DNA of 64,000 bases from Kosakonia sp. SMBL-WEM22 (GCF_014490785.1 NZ_CP051488.1:2108001-2172000); one strand, 5' to 3'; positions 44,941 to 56,963 are shown, numbered from the stretch's first letter. Translations and numbers: made by a program. The notes: a model not told the origin generated them from the sequence alone.

Positions 44941-45696
44941 ATGAAGCTTTTTAAGACAGTACCCGCGCTGGTTATGGCCGCGGGCGTGCTTGCGTCGATG
45001 AATGCTGTCGCAGATGATACCGTTTTTACTGTCATGGATGACCCCGCCTCCGCGAAAAAACCGTTTGAAGGTAATATTAACGGTGGCTATCTCGGTCAGT
45101 CTGGTAACACAAAGAGTTCCTCTTTGACGGCTGACTCAACCCTGACATGGTATGGCGATTCTACGGCCTGGTCCCTGTGGGGCAACGCCAGTAATACCTC
45201 GTCTAACGACGAACGTTCTTCCGAGAAGTATGCTGTTGGCGGTCGTAGCCGTTATAACATGACTGACTACGACTATCTGTTCGGTCAGGCGAGCTGGTTG
45301 ACCGATCGCTACAACGGTTATCGTGACCGTGACATTGTTACTGCTGGTTACGGTCGTCAATTCCTGAATGGTCCGGTTCACAGCTTCCGTCTGGAATTCG
45401 GTCCGGGTGTACGTTATGACAAGTACACTAACGGCGACACTAAAACGACGGCGCTGGGCTATGCCTCTGGCACTTACGCATGGCAGTTCTCAGACAATGC
45501 GAAGTTCACTCAGGGCGTTTCGGTGTTTGGTGCGGATGATACCACCGTCAACTCCGAAACCGCGCTGAATGTGGCGATCAACTCCCACTTCGCGTTGAAG
45601 GTTGCCTATAACGTGACCTGGAACTCTGAGCCGCCATCATCGGCACCGGAGCACACCGATCGCAGAACGTCGATTACCTTAGGGTATTCAATTTAA
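44941..45696 (+). CDS. ydiY: YdiY, DUF481 outer membrane protein
   Basis: The product has 251 residues with a Sec signal peptide (about 24 residues, ending NAVA-DD). The mature protein shows alternating strands with aromatic residues and ends GYSI, as in DUF481 beta-barrels. E. coli YdiY aligns over full length. Function is unknown; it is an acid-inducible outer membrane protein in E. coli by family knowledge. No Shine-Dalgarno sequence precedes the ATG. Confidence 0.94.
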   Translation: MKLFKTVPALVMAAGVLASMNAVADDTVFTVMDDPASAKKPFEGNINGGYLGQSGNTKSSSLTADSTLTWYGDSTAWSLWGNASNTSSNDERSSEKYAVGGRSRYNMTDYDYLFGQASWLTDRYNGYRDRDIVTAGYGRQFLNGPVHSFRLEFGPGVRYDKYTNGDTKTTALGYASGTYAWQFSDNAKFTQGVSVFGADDTTVNSETALNVAINSHFALKVAYNVTWNSEPPSSAPEHTDRRTSITLGYSI

Positions 45697-45700
45697 TTGG

Positions 45701-45729
45701 ACGGGCCGGATTATCCGGCCCGTTTTTAT
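45701..45729 (+). terminator. Rho-independent terminator of ydiY
   Basis: ACGGGCCGGA and TCCGGCCCGT form a perfect 10-bp stem with a three-base loop, followed by TTTTATTT. Confidence 0.9.
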
Positions 45730-45941
45730 TTACCTTAAGTGCACTCTTCGCTGGCCATTTCTATTTACATTATCTCCTGCACTTTCTCTCCACAATTCTC
45801 CGCCAGGAAACATATTCAGTTTATTTGACACGAACGGCTAAATAAATTGACTGGGAAAAAATGTGATCCAGATCTACAATTCTTGCTGTGGGCAGGCTGC
45901 TGCCCGGCCAGTTAAATCTAGTTAAGCAAGAGAATTCGATC

Positions 45942-46145
45942 ATGAAAACAATCACAACAACCGCCGCCGCGCTGGTTATTTCTGCGCTCTCTTTCAGCGC
46001 TTTCGCGGCTCAGTCTGTACAATCCACCAATCGTATTACGACCATCGAAGCGGGCTCAAACATGATTCCCGGGACGCATGGTGTAAAAGGGTCTAACGAT
46101 GCTGCATTTAATGCGCATACGCTGGTGGCCGGTGAATGGGAATAA
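45942..46145 (+). CDS. Small secreted protein of unknown function
   Basis: The ATG at 45942 is preceded by AAGAGAA and gives 67 residues: MKTITTTAAALVISALSFSA then FAAQSVQS. The signal peptide of about 22 residues looks like those of DUF1471 (BhsA/YhcN-like) proteins, but the mature 45 residues (TNRITTIEAGSNMIPGTHGVKGS... to HTLVAGEWE) do not follow the DUF1471 pattern and no Cys is present. It is probably a short periplasmic peptide. A hairpin (46173-46211) follows. I do not recognise the gene; K-12 has no equivalent here. Confidence 0.6.
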   Translation: MKTITTTAAALVISALSFSAFAAQSVQSTNRITTIEAGSNMIPGTHGVKGSNDAAFNAHTLVAGEWE

Positions 46146-46172
46146 AGACTTTCCCTGTTGTTTCATCTGCTT

Positions 46173-46211
46173 AATTTAAAAACCGGATAACGTGGTACCG
46201 GTTTTTAAATT
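46173..46211. terminator. Terminator hairpin after the small secreted protein
   Basis: AATTTAAAAACCGG and CCGGTTTTTAAATT form a 14-bp stem around an 11-base loop. A and T runs in the arms allow it to act in both directions, between the small gene and the convergent flagellin. Confidence 0.65.
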
Positions 46212-46306
46212 TGGTAAGAGAAATAGTGATAATAAGTTAATTCTGTCAGGTTATTTGCAAAAGGTGCGCTAATAACGCTTACCTTCTTGCGTTAAATTCC
46301 ACTACC

Positions 46307-47752
46307 TCAACTGCGCAGAAGCGAAAGAATATTCTCCGCCGTCTGGTTAGCCACTTTCAGTACGGCATCCTGGCCCTGCTGTAAGAGCTGCGCTTTAGCC
46401 ATTTTGCTGGCCTCCTGCGCGTAATCCGCATCTTCTATTCGGCTTCTCGCCGCCTGTGTGGCGATATTCTGCTGGGCAAGGACAGACTTGTTCGATTCAA
46501 AACGATTAATATATGCGCCATATTGCGCACGATAACCGCTCACTTTCTCCAGCGCTTGATCGAGTTTGCCCATCGCCAGGCCTGCGGTTCTCTCTGACAG
46601 CAGGTCAGTACCGGTTAATCCAAGGGATTTAATATCCGCAGGCGTAGTCGGAATGGTCGTTGATTCTATCTCACCCCCGACAGTGGCGCTGGTGACCACT
46701 TCCCATGGCCTGCTCTGCTTGGGCGGTACCTGCGGCGTAATGGTCGGTTTGGGCAGCTCGCCCCACGTCAGGTTGCTGGTAAAGGAGCCGCTACCTACGA
46801 CCATGACGACGAGATCTTCGGTGACATTATCGATCGTTAATCGCTCAAGACGGTTCGAGCCATTACTGCCGTCATTGTAGGCCGCGGCGGACTCGTAGCG
46901 ATCGCCATCACCGCTATATTTGATGGTCATACCGTTATAGGAGAGCGTCGCGCTTCCGTTTAATGCCCACGATGATCCTCCCTCTATCAGCTTAGAGTCA
47001 TCGTAGGTTGCACCACTCTCGAAGCCGTTCGCTGTGGTCAATACGCGGCTGGTTGCCTTAGCAGAATCCGTGATACCGCGGCTTTTCCAGGTATAATCCG
47101 GGTCACTACCGTTAATTGGCGTGCCAGAGAGATGTTTACCGTCACGCGTAAAGAGCTGGATGTCATCATCCAGACCTAGTGAATCAATGGTGATGGCGAT
47201 ATTCTTCGCGCCTGCCGGGATATAAGCCAGCGAGACGATTCCTGAGCTAAACGAATAGTCCGTACCGCTTACGGGAAATTTCGTATTCAGCGGCGGAACA
47301 TCGCCAATAAGCACGGGCGGAAGTTCAGGCGAGTCCGTTGCCAGCGGGTAAGAGCCAAAAATCTCTGTGCCTTCGGAAACCGACTGGATGGTATCCAGAA
47401 TGCTTTGATACTCATTCTGTATGCTTTGTCTGTCACTTTCGGAAAGCGTGCTGTTGCCGGCCTGGATGGCCAGGCTTTTGGCTCGAATTAGCCGTTCACT
47501 AATGGTATTCAGGCCGCCTTCAGCGGTCTGCGCCATGCTGATGGCGTCATCAAGCCCGCGGGAAACCACGGTGTCAGCATTACTGTTTGAACGCATACGA
47601 TTGGAGATAGCCTGGCCTGCCGCGTCATCTTTGGCACCATTAATGCGCAAGCCTGACGATAAACGCTCGATCGACTCCTGCAGAGTCGAGGAGGTTGCTT
47701 TTCGAACCGTCAGGTTCAGTCCCGTCAGCTGATTGTAATTGATTGCTTGCAT
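46307..47752 (-). CDS. Orphan flagellin with a replaced central domain
   Basis: From the ATG at 47752 (MQAINYNQLTGLNLT) the product has 481 residues; a frame extension to 47773 leaves only about 10 bases after the predicted transcription start. Residues 1-135 form flagellin D0/D1 (LSSGLRINGAKDDAAGQAIS, LDDAISMAQTAEGGLNTI). The last 100 residues form the C-terminal D1/D0 (IEDADYAQEASKMAKAQ, then LLRS). The middle 240 residues are not an ordinary D2/D3: segments such as IPAGAKNIAITIDSLGLDDD, then IQLFTRDGKHL, and SFTSNLTW suggest a PPC/P-domain-like beta-sandwich (inference). No flagellar gene adjoins it, and it has its own FliA promoter. Confidence 0.92.
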   Translation of the reverse strand: MQAINYNQLTGLNLTVRKATSSTLQESIERLSSGLRINGAKDDAAGQAISNRMRSNSNADTVVSRGLDDAISMAQTAEGGLNTISERLIRAKSLAIQAGNSTLSESDRQSIQNEYQSILDTIQSVSEGTEIFGSYPLATDSPELPPVLIGDVPPLNTKFPVSGTDYSFSSGIVSLAYIPAGAKNIAITIDSLGLDDDIQLFTRDGKHLSGTPINGSDPDYTWKSRGITDSAKATSRVLTTANGFESGATYDDSKLIEGGSSWALNGSATLSYNGMTIKYSGDGDRYESAAAYNDGSNGSNRLERLTIDNVTEDLVVMVVGSGSFTSNLTWGELPKPTITPQVPPKQSRPWEVVTSATVGGEIESTTIPTTPADIKSLGLTGTDLLSERTAGLAMGKLDQALEKVSGYRAQYGAYINRFESNKSVLAQQNIATQAARSRIEDADYAQEASKMAKAQLLQQGQDAVLKVANQTAENILSLLRS

Positions 47753-47789
47753 TACCGTCGCTATATCATTCAAACCACGAATGCTCTAT

Positions 47790-47817
47790 TTATCGGCAAC
47801 CCTACTCAGTTTCTTTA
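47790..47817 (-). promoter_or_regulatory. FliA (sigma-28) promoter of the orphan flagellin
   Basis: The minus strand has an exact GCCGATAA -10 element (47790-47797) and a TAAA -35 element (47814-47817) 16 bases upstream, one more than the common spacing of 15. The predicted start near 47783 gives a leader of about 30 bases to the ATG at 47752. Confidence 0.8.
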
Positions 47818-47986
47818 AGGTAAATCGATAAGGAAATTTAACTTTACGCAACTGTATAAAAAACAAGTTCTTTTACAATTTCACTTCCCATTGGCAGAGT
47901 TGTGGCACACTTAGCGACAACGGGCAGGCATGATGGTTGCGTTTCACTCAAGGCTTGCTAATGAAAAAAGGGGGTAAAAGAGCGAT

Positions 47987-48199
47987 ATGGGTAAGCTTAA
48001 TGATCAGGCGTTATACGATGAAATGTGCCGGGTAGTAGGAAAAGTTGTGCTTGAGATGCGCGACCTTGGCCAGGAACCAAAGCATATTGTTATTGCGGGC
48101 GTGGTAAGAACTATGCTGGCTAATCAGAGAATTAAACGTACTGCGCTGACAGAAACGGCGATGGAAGAGGTGATTCGAGCGCTTGGATTTAATGCCTGA
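47987..48199 (+). CDS. fumD: FumD homologue (YdhZ family)
   Basis: The product has 70 residues (MGKLNDQALYDEMCRVVGKV...). It matches E. coli FumD/YdhZ almost residue for residue in the core (DEMCRVVGKVVLEMRDLGQE and PKHIVIAGVVRT). Family knowledge: FumD and FumE are small fumarase-like proteins reported to have fumarase activity in E. coli; the mechanism is not obvious from such a short chain. In K-12 it sits next to the ydh cluster, not near thrS, so the location differs. The start is preceded only by AAGAG. Confidence 0.85.
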   Translation: MGKLNDQALYDEMCRVVGKVVLEMRDLGQEPKHIVIAGVVRTMLANQRIKRTALTETAMEEVIRALGFNA

Positions 48200-48249
48200 G
48201 CCTGGCGGCTCCCGGTACGCCTGGCTGCGCCCCGGGAGAAGCAAAAGAC

Positions 48250-48372
48250 TTAGCGTCGTTTTCTTGGGGAAAGTGGAAGAGTTTGTGAGTTTTTCACTTT
48301 GCTGTGTTTATAGAAGGCAAAAATAACAATAGCAATCAACAAAATAATGACTAAGAAGTGTACTATTACCAT
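48250..48372 (-). CDS. Putative 40-residue single-pass membrane peptide
   Basis: An ATG at 48372 opens a 40-codon frame that ends at TAA 48250-48252. The peptide starts MVIVHFLVIILLIAIVIFAF, one membrane helix, followed by YKHSKVKNSQTLPLSPRKRR, a basic tail expected on the cytoplasmic side. The composition is that of enterobacterial small membrane proteins; E. coli has a different small membrane gene, yniD, in the same neighbourhood. No good Shine-Dalgarno sequence is seen, which lowers confidence. Confidence 0.5.
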   Translation of the reverse strand: MVIVHFLVIILLIAIVIFAFYKHSKVKNSQTLPLSPRKRR

Positions 48373-48542
48373 GATTTATCAGTGGCTTAGGGAGTTAATG
48401 GGGAGCCAACTAGAATGCTTCCACCCCTGTTGTGTCAAGATGGCAAAGCAAAATCAGACAATACCTTCCTTACCGTAGTGAGTTGACCACCACTTACAGA
48501 GACGGAAAAGGGCGCAAAAATGATCCCCGTCACACTAGCCCT

Positions 48543-48570
48543 TTTAACACTCAGTGCAAATGTGTACTAT
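48543..48570 (+). promoter_or_regulatory. Promoter of thrS
   Basis: TTTAAC (48543-48548) and TACTAT (48565-48570) are 16 bases apart. A start near 48578 would give a leader of about 162 bases, the length known for the E. coli thrS mRNA leader. Confidence 0.55.
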
Positions 48571-48577
48571 TGTCGGG

Positions 48578-48740
48578 TACTTAACGGCAGCGAGTAAGAG
48601 TAAAGCGCGGCGATCATCGCCCGATACATATTCCGCAGAGTGAAGCGAGAAAACTTACCTAAGCGGCTGTTATATTTTTTGAAATCTCATTTTGCATGTG
48701 CTCTTTCGTGTGGCGCACCACTGCAAATTAAGGAAATGAA
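48578..48740 (+). promoter_or_regulatory. thrS mRNA leader with ThrRS autoregulatory operator
   Basis: The hairpin between TTTGCA (48691-48696) and TGCAAA (48722-48727) carries a loop with CGT at 48707-48709, mimicking the anticodon loop of tRNA-Thr, directly before the AAGGAA ribosome binding site. An upstream stem, GGCGATCATCGCC, lies near 48609-48621. In E. coli threonyl-tRNA synthetase binds such a leader and blocks its own translation. The rest of the 48373-48542 stretch holds no recognisable feature. Confidence 0.7.
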
Positions 48741-50669
48741 ATGCCTGTAATTACGCTTCCTGATGGCAGCCAACGCCATTATGACCACGCCGTAAGCCCC
48801 CTGGATGTCGCACTTGATATTGGCCCTGGCCTGGCAAAAGCCTGCATCGCCGGGCGCGTTAATGGTGAACTGGTTGATGCTTTGGACATCATCGAAAGTG
48901 ATGCAAACCTTGCTATCATCACTGCAAAAGATGAAGAGGGCCTGGAGATTATCCGTCACTCTTGTGCGCACCTGTTAGGCCATGCGATTAAGCAGCTGTG
49001 GCCGCACACCAAAATGGCGATTGGCCCGGTTATCGACAACGGCTTCTATTATGACGTTGATCTTGACCATACCCTGACTCAGGAAGATATCGACGCGCTC
49101 GAAAAACGTATGCACGAGCTCGCCGAGTCCAACTACGACGTAATCAAGAAGAAAGTGAGCTGGCAGGAAGCGCGTGAAACGTTTGTCGCACGCGGCGAAA
49201 ATTATAAAGTCTCCATTCTTGATGAGAACATTGCCCATGATGACAAGCCTGGCTTATATCATCATGAAGAATACATCGATATGTGCCGTGGGCCGCACGT
49301 ACCGAATATGCGTTTCTGCCATCATTTCAAATTGATGAAAACGGCGGGCGCGTACTGGCGCGGCGACAGCAACAATAAGATGTTGCAGCGTATTTACGGC
49401 ACCGCATGGGCCGATAAAAAAGCGCTTAACGCTTATCTGCTGCGTCTGGAAGAGGCGGCGAAACGCGATCACCGTAAAATTGGCAAGCAGCTTGACCTCT
49501 ACCATATGCAGGAAGAAGCGCCGGGCATGGTCTTCTGGCATAACGACGGCTGGACCATTTTCCGCGAACTGGAAACGTTTGTACGCTCTAAGCTAAAAGC
49601 GTATCAGTACCAGGAAGTGAAAGGCCCGTTCATGATGGACCGTGTGCTGTGGGAAAAAACCGGCCACTGGGACAACTACAAAGATGCTATGTTTACGACC
49701 TCTTCGGAGAATCGTGAGTACTGCATCAAGCCGATGAACTGCCCGGGACATGTGCAGATTTTCAACCAGGGGTTGAAATCCTACCGCGACCTGCCGCTGC
49801 GTATGGCGGAGTTCGGTAGCTGCCACCGTAATGAACCATCGGGCGCGTTACACGGTCTGATGCGCGTGCGCGGCTTTACGCAAGACGACGCGCACATTTT
49901 CTGTACGGAAGAGCAGGTTCGCGATGAAGTGAACGCCTGCATCCGTATGGTCTACGATATGTACAGCACGTTTGGCTTCGAAAAGATCGTCGTCAAACTC
50001 TCCACCCGTCCTGAGAAACGTATCGGTAGCGACGAGATGTGGGATCGTGCTGAGGCGGATCTGGCAGTTGCGCTGGAAGAGAACAATATCCCATTTGAAT
50101 ATCAGCTGGGTGAAGGCGCATTCTACGGTCCGAAAATTGAATTTACCCTTTATGACTGCCTCGATCGTGCATGGCAGTGCGGAACGGTACAGCTGGACTT
50201 CTCCCTGCCGGCTCGTCTGAACGCCTCTTATGTGGGCGAAAGCAACGAGCGTCAGGTTCCAGTTATGATTCACCGCGCAATTCTTGGGTCACTGGAGCGC
50301 TTTATCGGCATCCTGACTGAAGAGTTCGCTGGCTTCTTCCCAACCTGGCTTGCGCCGGTGCAGGTTGTAGTCATGAACATTACTGATTCACAGTCTGAAT
50401 ATGTCAACGAATTGACCGAGAAACTGCAAAATGCAGGCATTCGTGTAAAAGCAGACTTGAGAAACGAGAAGATAGGCTTTAAAATCCGCGAGCACACTTT
50501 ACGTCGTGTCCCTTATATGCTTGTTTGTGGTGACAAAGAGGTTGAAGCCGGCAAAGTTGCTGTGCGTACCCGTCGCGGTAAAGACCTGGGTAGCCTTGAC
50601 GTAAATGAAGTTATCGAGAAGCTGCAACAAGAGATTCGCAGCCGCAGTCTTAAACAACTGGAGGAATAA
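48741..50669 (+). CDS. thrS: Threonyl-tRNA synthetase
   Basis: The product has 642 residues, as in E. coli. Domains in order: TGS (1-60), editing domain with HxxxH and Cys ([10 protein letters not shown] near 72 and CRGPHVP near 180), class II catalytic core (motif 2 [21 protein letters not shown] in part; motif 3 around [12 protein letters not shown]) and C-terminal anticodon-binding domain. It charges tRNA-Thr and hydrolyses Ser-tRNA-Thr. The ATG at 48741 is preceded by AAGGAA; another ATG at 48736 is out of frame. It heads the thrS-infC-rpmI-rplT cluster. Confidence 0.99.
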   Translation: MPVITLPDGSQRHYDHAVSPLDVALDIGPGLAKACIAGRVNGELVDALDIIESDANLAIITAKDEEGLEIIRHSCAHLLGHAIKQLWPHTKMAIGPVIDNGFYYDVDLDHTLTQEDIDALEKRMHELAESNYDVIKKKVSWQEARETFVARGENYKVSILDENIAHDDKPGLYHHEEYIDMCRGPHVPNMRFCHHFKLMKTAGAYWRGDSNNKMLQRIYGTAWADKKALNAYLLRLEEAAKRDHRKIGKQLDLYHMQEEAPGMVFWHNDGWTIFRELETFVRSKLKAYQYQEVKGPFMMDRVLWEKTGHWDNYKDAMFTTSSENREYCIKPMNCPGHVQIFNQGLKSYRDLPLRMAEFGSCHRNEPSGALHGLMRVRGFTQDDAHIFCTEEQVRDEVNACIRMVYDMYSTFGFEKIVVKLSTRPEKRIGSDEMWDRAEADLAVALEENNIPFEYQLGEGAFYGPKIEFTLYDCLDRAWQCGTVQLDFSLPARLNASYVGESNERQVPVMIHRAILGSLERFIGILTEEFAGFFPTWLAPVQVVVMNITDSQSEYVNELTEKLQNAGIRVKADLRNEKIGFKIREHTLRRVPYMLVCGDKEVEAGKVAVRTRRGKDLGSLDVNEVIEKLQQEIRSRSLKQLEE

Positions 50670-51215
<546 letters not shown>

Positions 51216-51230
51216 GGCCATCAAGTAATT

Positions 51231-51259
51231 AAACCTGTGGGCCTCGTGCTCGCGGGTTT
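51231..51259 (+). promoter_or_regulatory. Leader hairpin before rpmI, probable L20 control region
   Basis: AAACCTG (51231-51237) pairs with CGGGTTT (51253-51259, one G-U pair) in the infC-rpmI gap. In E. coli ribosomal protein L20 represses rpmI-rplT translation through structures in and upstream of this gap. The assignment is by position and pairing only. Confidence 0.4.
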
Positions 51260-51304
51260 GGTTCGCCTTTGTTTCGTTTATTAACAATGCGAAGTGGAAA
51301 TTGA

Positions 51305-51505
<201 letters not shown>

Positions 51506-51529
51506 GTCGTTAACCTTTTAACTTTTTAA

Positions 51530-51907
<378 letters not shown>

Positions 51908-51917
51908 GCCGGTTTAA

Positions 51918-51943
51918 GAGAGGGAGCCTGGCTCCCTCTTTTG
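51918..51943 (+). terminator. Rho-independent terminator of the thrS-rplT cluster
   Basis: GAGGGAGCC and GGCTCCCTC form a 9-bp palindrome with minimal loop, followed by TTTTGC, 13 bases after the rplT stop. Confidence 0.85.
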
Positions 51944-52031
51944 CTTTAACCATATCAATACATTGACTTTTTGCCATGATGCGTTTTCAATAGCCCATCG
52001 TCGCCACGTAGCCGACTAAGGTAATGCAAGC

Positions 52032-53175
<1,144 letters not shown>

Positions 53176-53189
53176 GGGCAGGCGAAACA

Positions 53190-55577
53190 ATGAAATTCAG
53201 TGAACTGTGGTTACGCGAATGGGTGAACCCGGCGGTTGGTAGCGAAGCGCTCTCCGGGCAGATCACCATGGCCGGCCTGGAAGTGGACGGCGTTGAACCG
53301 GTCGCCGGTGCGTTTCATGGCGTGGTAGTTGGCGAAGTGATGGCGTGTGCTCAGCACCCGAATGCCGACAAACTGCGCGTAACAAAAGTAAACGTGGGCG
53401 GCGATCGCCTGCTTGATATCGTCTGCGGCGCGCCAAACTGCCGTCTGGGGCTGAAAGTGGCCGTCGCGACCGTCGGCGCGGTACTGCCGGGCGATTTCAA
53501 AATTAAAGCGGCGAAACTGCGCGGTGAACCTTCTGAAGGAATGCTCTGCTCCTTCTCCGAACTTGGTATTTCCGACGATCATAACGGCATCATTGAGCTG
53601 CCGGCGGATGCGCCGATTGGCACCGATATTCGTGAATACCTGAAGCTTGATGACAACACCATCGAAATCAGCGTTACGCCAAACCGTGCCGATTGCCTGG
53701 GTATTGTCGGCGTTGCCCGCGACGTGGCGGTGCTGAATAAATCCCCGCTGAACGAGCCGGAAATCGCGCCGGTGGCTGCGACCATTAACGATACGCTGCC
53801 GATCGTTGTGGAAGCGAAAGAGGCCTGTCCGCGCTACCTGGGCCGCCTGGTCAAAGGCATCAACGTCAGCGCCCCAACGCCGCTGTGGATGAAAGAGAAG
53901 CTGCGTCGCTGCGGCATTCGCTCAATCGATGCGGTAGTCGATGTCACCAACTATGTTCTGCTTGAGCTCGGCCAGCCGATGCACGCTTTCGACAGCGATC
54001 GCCTTGAAGGCGGCATCGTGGTGCGTATGGCGAAAGAGGGTGAAACGCTGGTGCTGCTCGACGGCAACGAAGCGAAACTGAGTGCCGACACGCTGGTGAT
54101 TGCTGATCAAAATAATGCGCTGGCGATGGGCGGTATCTTTGGCGGTGAGCACTCCGGTGTGAACAGCGAAACGCAAAACGTCCTGCTGGAGTGCGCCTTC
54201 TTCAACCCGCTCTCTATTACCGGTCGCGCACGTCGTCACGGTCTGCATACCGATGCTTCCCACCGCTACGAGCGCGGCGTCGATCCGCAGCTGCAATACA
54301 AAGCGATGGAGCGTGCTACGCGCCTGCTGCTCGATATCTGCGGCGGTGAAGCGGGCCCGGTCATTGACGTGACTGATGAAGCATCGCTGCCGAAACGCGC
54401 TACCATTCGTTTACGTCGCAGTAAGCTGGACCGCCTGATTGGCCATCACATTGCCGATGAGCAGGTGAGCGATATTCTGACCCGCCTTGGCTGCGAAGTG
54501 ACCGCAGGCCAGGATGAGTGGCTGGCCGTCGCGCCGAGCTGGCGATTCGATATGGAGATTGAAGAGGACCTGGTAGAAGAAGTTGCCCGTGTTTACGGTT
54601 ACAACAATATTCCTGATGAGCCGGTGCAGGCCGGGTTGGTGATGGGTGAACATCGCGAAGCCAACTTGTCCCTTAAGCGAGTGAAAACTATGCTTAACGA
54701 CAAAGGCTACCAGGAAGTGATCACCTACAGCTTCGTTGACCCGAAACTGCAGCAGTTGATCCACCCGGGCGAAGAGGCGCTGGTGCTGCCAAGCCCGATC
54801 TCCAGCGAAATGTCGGTGATGCGTCTCTCTCTGTGGACGGGTCTGCTTGGCACGATTGTCTATAACCAGAACCGTCAGCAGAGCCGCGTACGCATCTTTG
54901 AGACCGGTCTGCGTTTCGTACCGGATACTCAGGCGAACCTCGGCATCCGTCAGGATGTGATGCTGGCGGGTGCTATCTGCGGTAACCGTTATGAGGAGCA
55001 CTGGGACCTGGCAAAAAACGGCGTTGATTTCTTCGATCTGAAAGGCGATCTGGAATCTGTGCTGGATCTGACAGGTAAGTTAGAAGCGATTGAGTTCCGC
55101 GCTGAGACCAATCCGGCGCTGCACCCGGGTCAATCTGCCGCGATTTATCTGAAAGATAAGCGCATTGGCTTTATCGGTGTGGTGCATCCGGAGCTGGAGC
55201 GTAAGCTTGATCTGAACGGTCGCACGTTGGTGTTTGAGCTGGAGTGGAATGCCCTCGCAGACCGCGCCGTACCTCAGGCTCAGGATATTTCTCGCTTCCC
55301 GGCGAACCGCCGTGATATCGCTGTTGTGGTCAATGAAAATGTCCCTGCAGCAGATGTTTTGGCAGAATGTAAGAAAGTTGGCGCAAATCAGGTAGTTGGC
55401 GTAAACTTGTTTGACGTGTACCGCGGTAAGGGCGTCGTGGAAGGGTCGAAAAGCCTTGCCATCAGTCTGATCCTTCAGGATACCGGCCGTACACTCGAAG
55501 AAGAGGAGATTGCCGCTACCGTTGCCAGATGTGTAGAGGCATTAAAAGAGCGATTCCAGGCATCATTGAGGGATTGA
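53190..55577 (+). CDS. pheT: Phenylalanyl-tRNA synthetase beta subunit
   Basis: The product has 795 residues. It begins with the PheT N-terminal fold and an OB-type tRNA-binding domain ([12 protein letters not shown]... [14 protein letters not shown]), then B3/B4 editing domains, B5, the inactive synthetase core and a C-terminal ferredoxin-like anticodon domain ([12 protein letters not shown] to FQASLRD). It starts 14 bases after pheS and ends four bases before ihfA, so the three genes are one unit. Confidence 0.98.
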   Translation: MKFSELWLREWVNPAVGSEALSGQITMAGLEVDGVEPVAGAFHGVVVGEVMACAQHPNADKLRVTKVNVGGDRLLDIVCGAPNCRLGLKVAVATVGAVLPGDFKIKAAKLRGEPSEGMLCSFSELGISDDHNGIIELPADAPIGTDIREYLKLDDNTIEISVTPNRADCLGIVGVARDVAVLNKSPLNEPEIAPVAATINDTLPIVVEAKEACPRYLGRLVKGINVSAPTPLWMKEKLRRCGIRSIDAVVDVTNYVLLELGQPMHAFDSDRLEGGIVVRMAKEGETLVLLDGNEAKLSADTLVIADQNNALAMGGIFGGEHSGVNSETQNVLLECAFFNPLSITGRARRHGLHTDASHRYERGVDPQLQYKAMERATRLLLDICGGEAGPVIDVTDEASLPKRATIRLRRSKLDRLIGHHIADEQVSDILTRLGCEVTAGQDEWLAVAPSWRFDMEIEEDLVEEVARVYGYNNIPDEPVQAGLVMGEHREANLSLKRVKTMLNDKGYQEVITYSFVDPKLQQLIHPGEEALVLPSPISSEMSVMRLSLWTGLLGTIVYNQNRQQSRVRIFETGLRFVPDTQANLGIRQDVMLAGAICGNRYEEHWDLAKNGVDFFDLKGDLESVLDLTGKLEAIEFRAETNPALHPGQSAAIYLKDKRIGFIGVVHPELERKLDLNGRTLVFELEWNALADRAVPQAQDISRFPANRRDIAVVVNENVPAADVLAECKKVGANQVVGVNLFDVYRGKGVVEGSKSLAISLILQDTGRTLEEEEIAATVARCVEALKERFQASLRD

Positions 55578-55581
55578 ACCT

Positions 55582-55881
55582 ATGGCGCTTACAAAAGCTG
55601 AAATGTCAGAATATCTGTTTGATAAGCTTGGGCTTAGCAAACGGGATGCAAAAGAGCTGGTAGAGCTGTTTTTCGAAGAGATCCGTCGTGCTCTGGAAAA
55701 TGGTGAGCAGGTTAAACTCTCCGGCTTCGGCAACTTTGATTTGCGTGACAAGAATCAACGTCCGGGCCGTAACCCAAAAACCGGCGAAGATATTCCCATT
55801 ACAGCACGGCGCGTGGTGACCTTCAGACCCGGTCAGAAGTTAAAGAGCCGAGTTGAAAACGCTTCGCCCAAAGCTGAATGA
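55582..55881 (+). CDS. ihfA: Integration host factor alpha subunit
   Basis: The product has 99 residues, the IHF-alpha length. It has the HU-family signature ([20 protein letters not shown]) including the Pro that intercalates DNA. With IhfB it forms a heterodimer that bends DNA sharply in replication, recombination and transcription, including sigma-54 promoters such as those seen upstream of yeaG and astC. It starts four bases after pheT; a terminator follows. Confidence 0.98.
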   Translation: MALTKAEMSEYLFDKLGLSKRDAKELVELFFEEIRRALENGEQVKLSGFGNFDLRDKNQRPGRNPKTGEDIPITARRVVTFRPGQKLKSRVENASPKAE

Positions 55882-55894
55882 TTTTGCACTAACC

Positions 55895-55922
55895 AAAAAG
55901 GCCGCCTCGCGGCCTTTTTTCT
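55895..55922 (+). terminator. Rho-independent terminator of pheST-ihfA
   Basis: AAAGGCCGC and GCGGCCTTT form a 9-bp stem with a CTC loop, followed by six or more T. Confidence 0.92.
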
Positions 55923-55982
55923 TTTCAGCATTCGCTATCCCTCTTAGAATCAGTCACCTGGCTGATGAGTAAACGTGAAACC

Positions 55983-56963
55983 ATGCTGGCATATGCCCAT
56001 CTTCAACAGCAACGCAACCGCCGCTGGCTCGGCGCGCTGGCGCTGCTTCTACTGCTTGCGCTCACCTTAAGCCTTTGCGCAGGAGAGGAGTGGATTGCTC
56101 CTAATCGCTGGTTCACTCCTGAGGCTGAGCTTTTTGTCTGGCAGATACGCTTCCCGCGCACCCTTGCTGTGCTACTGGTCGGTGCCGCGCTGGCACTTTG
56201 TGGTGCCACGATGCAGGCCTTGTTTGAAAATCCGCTGGCAGAGCCTGGTCTGCTAGGTGTGTCGAGCGGGGCAGGTGTCGGGCTTATTGCGGCGATCTTT
56301 CTCGGCGGTGAGATGATGCCCGGCTGGGCACTCGGGCTGTGTGCGATTGCCGGCGCGCTGACGGTAACCCTTATTCTGCTGCGCTTTGCACGCCGTCATC
56401 TCTCCACCAGCCAGTTACTGTTGGCTGGCGTGGCGCTTGGTATCATATGTACCGCATTGATGACCTGGGCGGTCTACTTCTCCACCTCGCTTGATTTACG
56501 TCAGTTGATGTACTGGATGATGGGGGGCTTTAGCGGCATCGACTGGCAGCAGGGCTGGCTGATGGCAGCGCTTCTGCCGGTGATGGTGTGGATCTGCCTG
56601 CAATCCACTGCGCTGAATGTATTAGCGCTGGGTGAAATCCCCGCCCGACAGCTGGGGCTGCCGCTCTGGTTATGGCGTAACCTGCTGGTGGCTGCCACTG
56701 GCTGGATGGTGGGTGTCAGCGTGGCGATAGCCGGAGCCATCGGCTTTATCGGGCTGGTTATCCCGCATATTTTGCGCTTATGTGGCTTAAGCGATCATCG
56801 TGTATTGCTGCCTGGCTGCGCGCTGGCGGGTGCGGTCGCACTACTGACTGCCGATATTGTTGCGCGCCTTGCGCTCAGCGCGGCAGAACTGCCGATAGGC
56901 GTCGTGACCTCAACACTAGGTGCGCCGGTATTTATCTGGCTATTATTGAGGGCCGGGCGCTAA
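55983..56963 (+). CDS. btuC: Vitamin B12 ABC transporter permease BtuC
   Basis: The start at 55983 ([17 protein letters not shown]) gives 326 residues, the E. coli length; a frame extension begins at 55965 without a ribosome binding site. About ten membrane segments are seen. The FecCD-family loop that contacts BtuD is readable ([19 protein letters not shown]). It forms BtuC2D2 with BtuF for cobalamin import across the inner membrane. btuE and btuD follow on the same strand. Confidence 0.96.
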   Translation: MLAYAHLQQQRNRRWLGALALLLLLALTLSLCAGEEWIAPNRWFTPEAELFVWQIRFPRTLAVLLVGAALALCGATMQALFENPLAEPGLLGVSSGAGVGLIAAIFLGGEMMPGWALGLCAIAGALTVTLILLRFARRHLSTSQLLLAGVALGIICTALMTWAVYFSTSLDLRQLMYWMMGGFSGIDWQQGWLMAALLPVMVWICLQSTALNVLALGEIPARQLGLPLWLWRNLLVAATGWMVGVSVAIAGAIGFIGLVIPHILRLCGLSDHRVLLPGCALAGAVALLTADIVARLALSAAELPIGVVTSTLGAPVFIWLLLRAGR

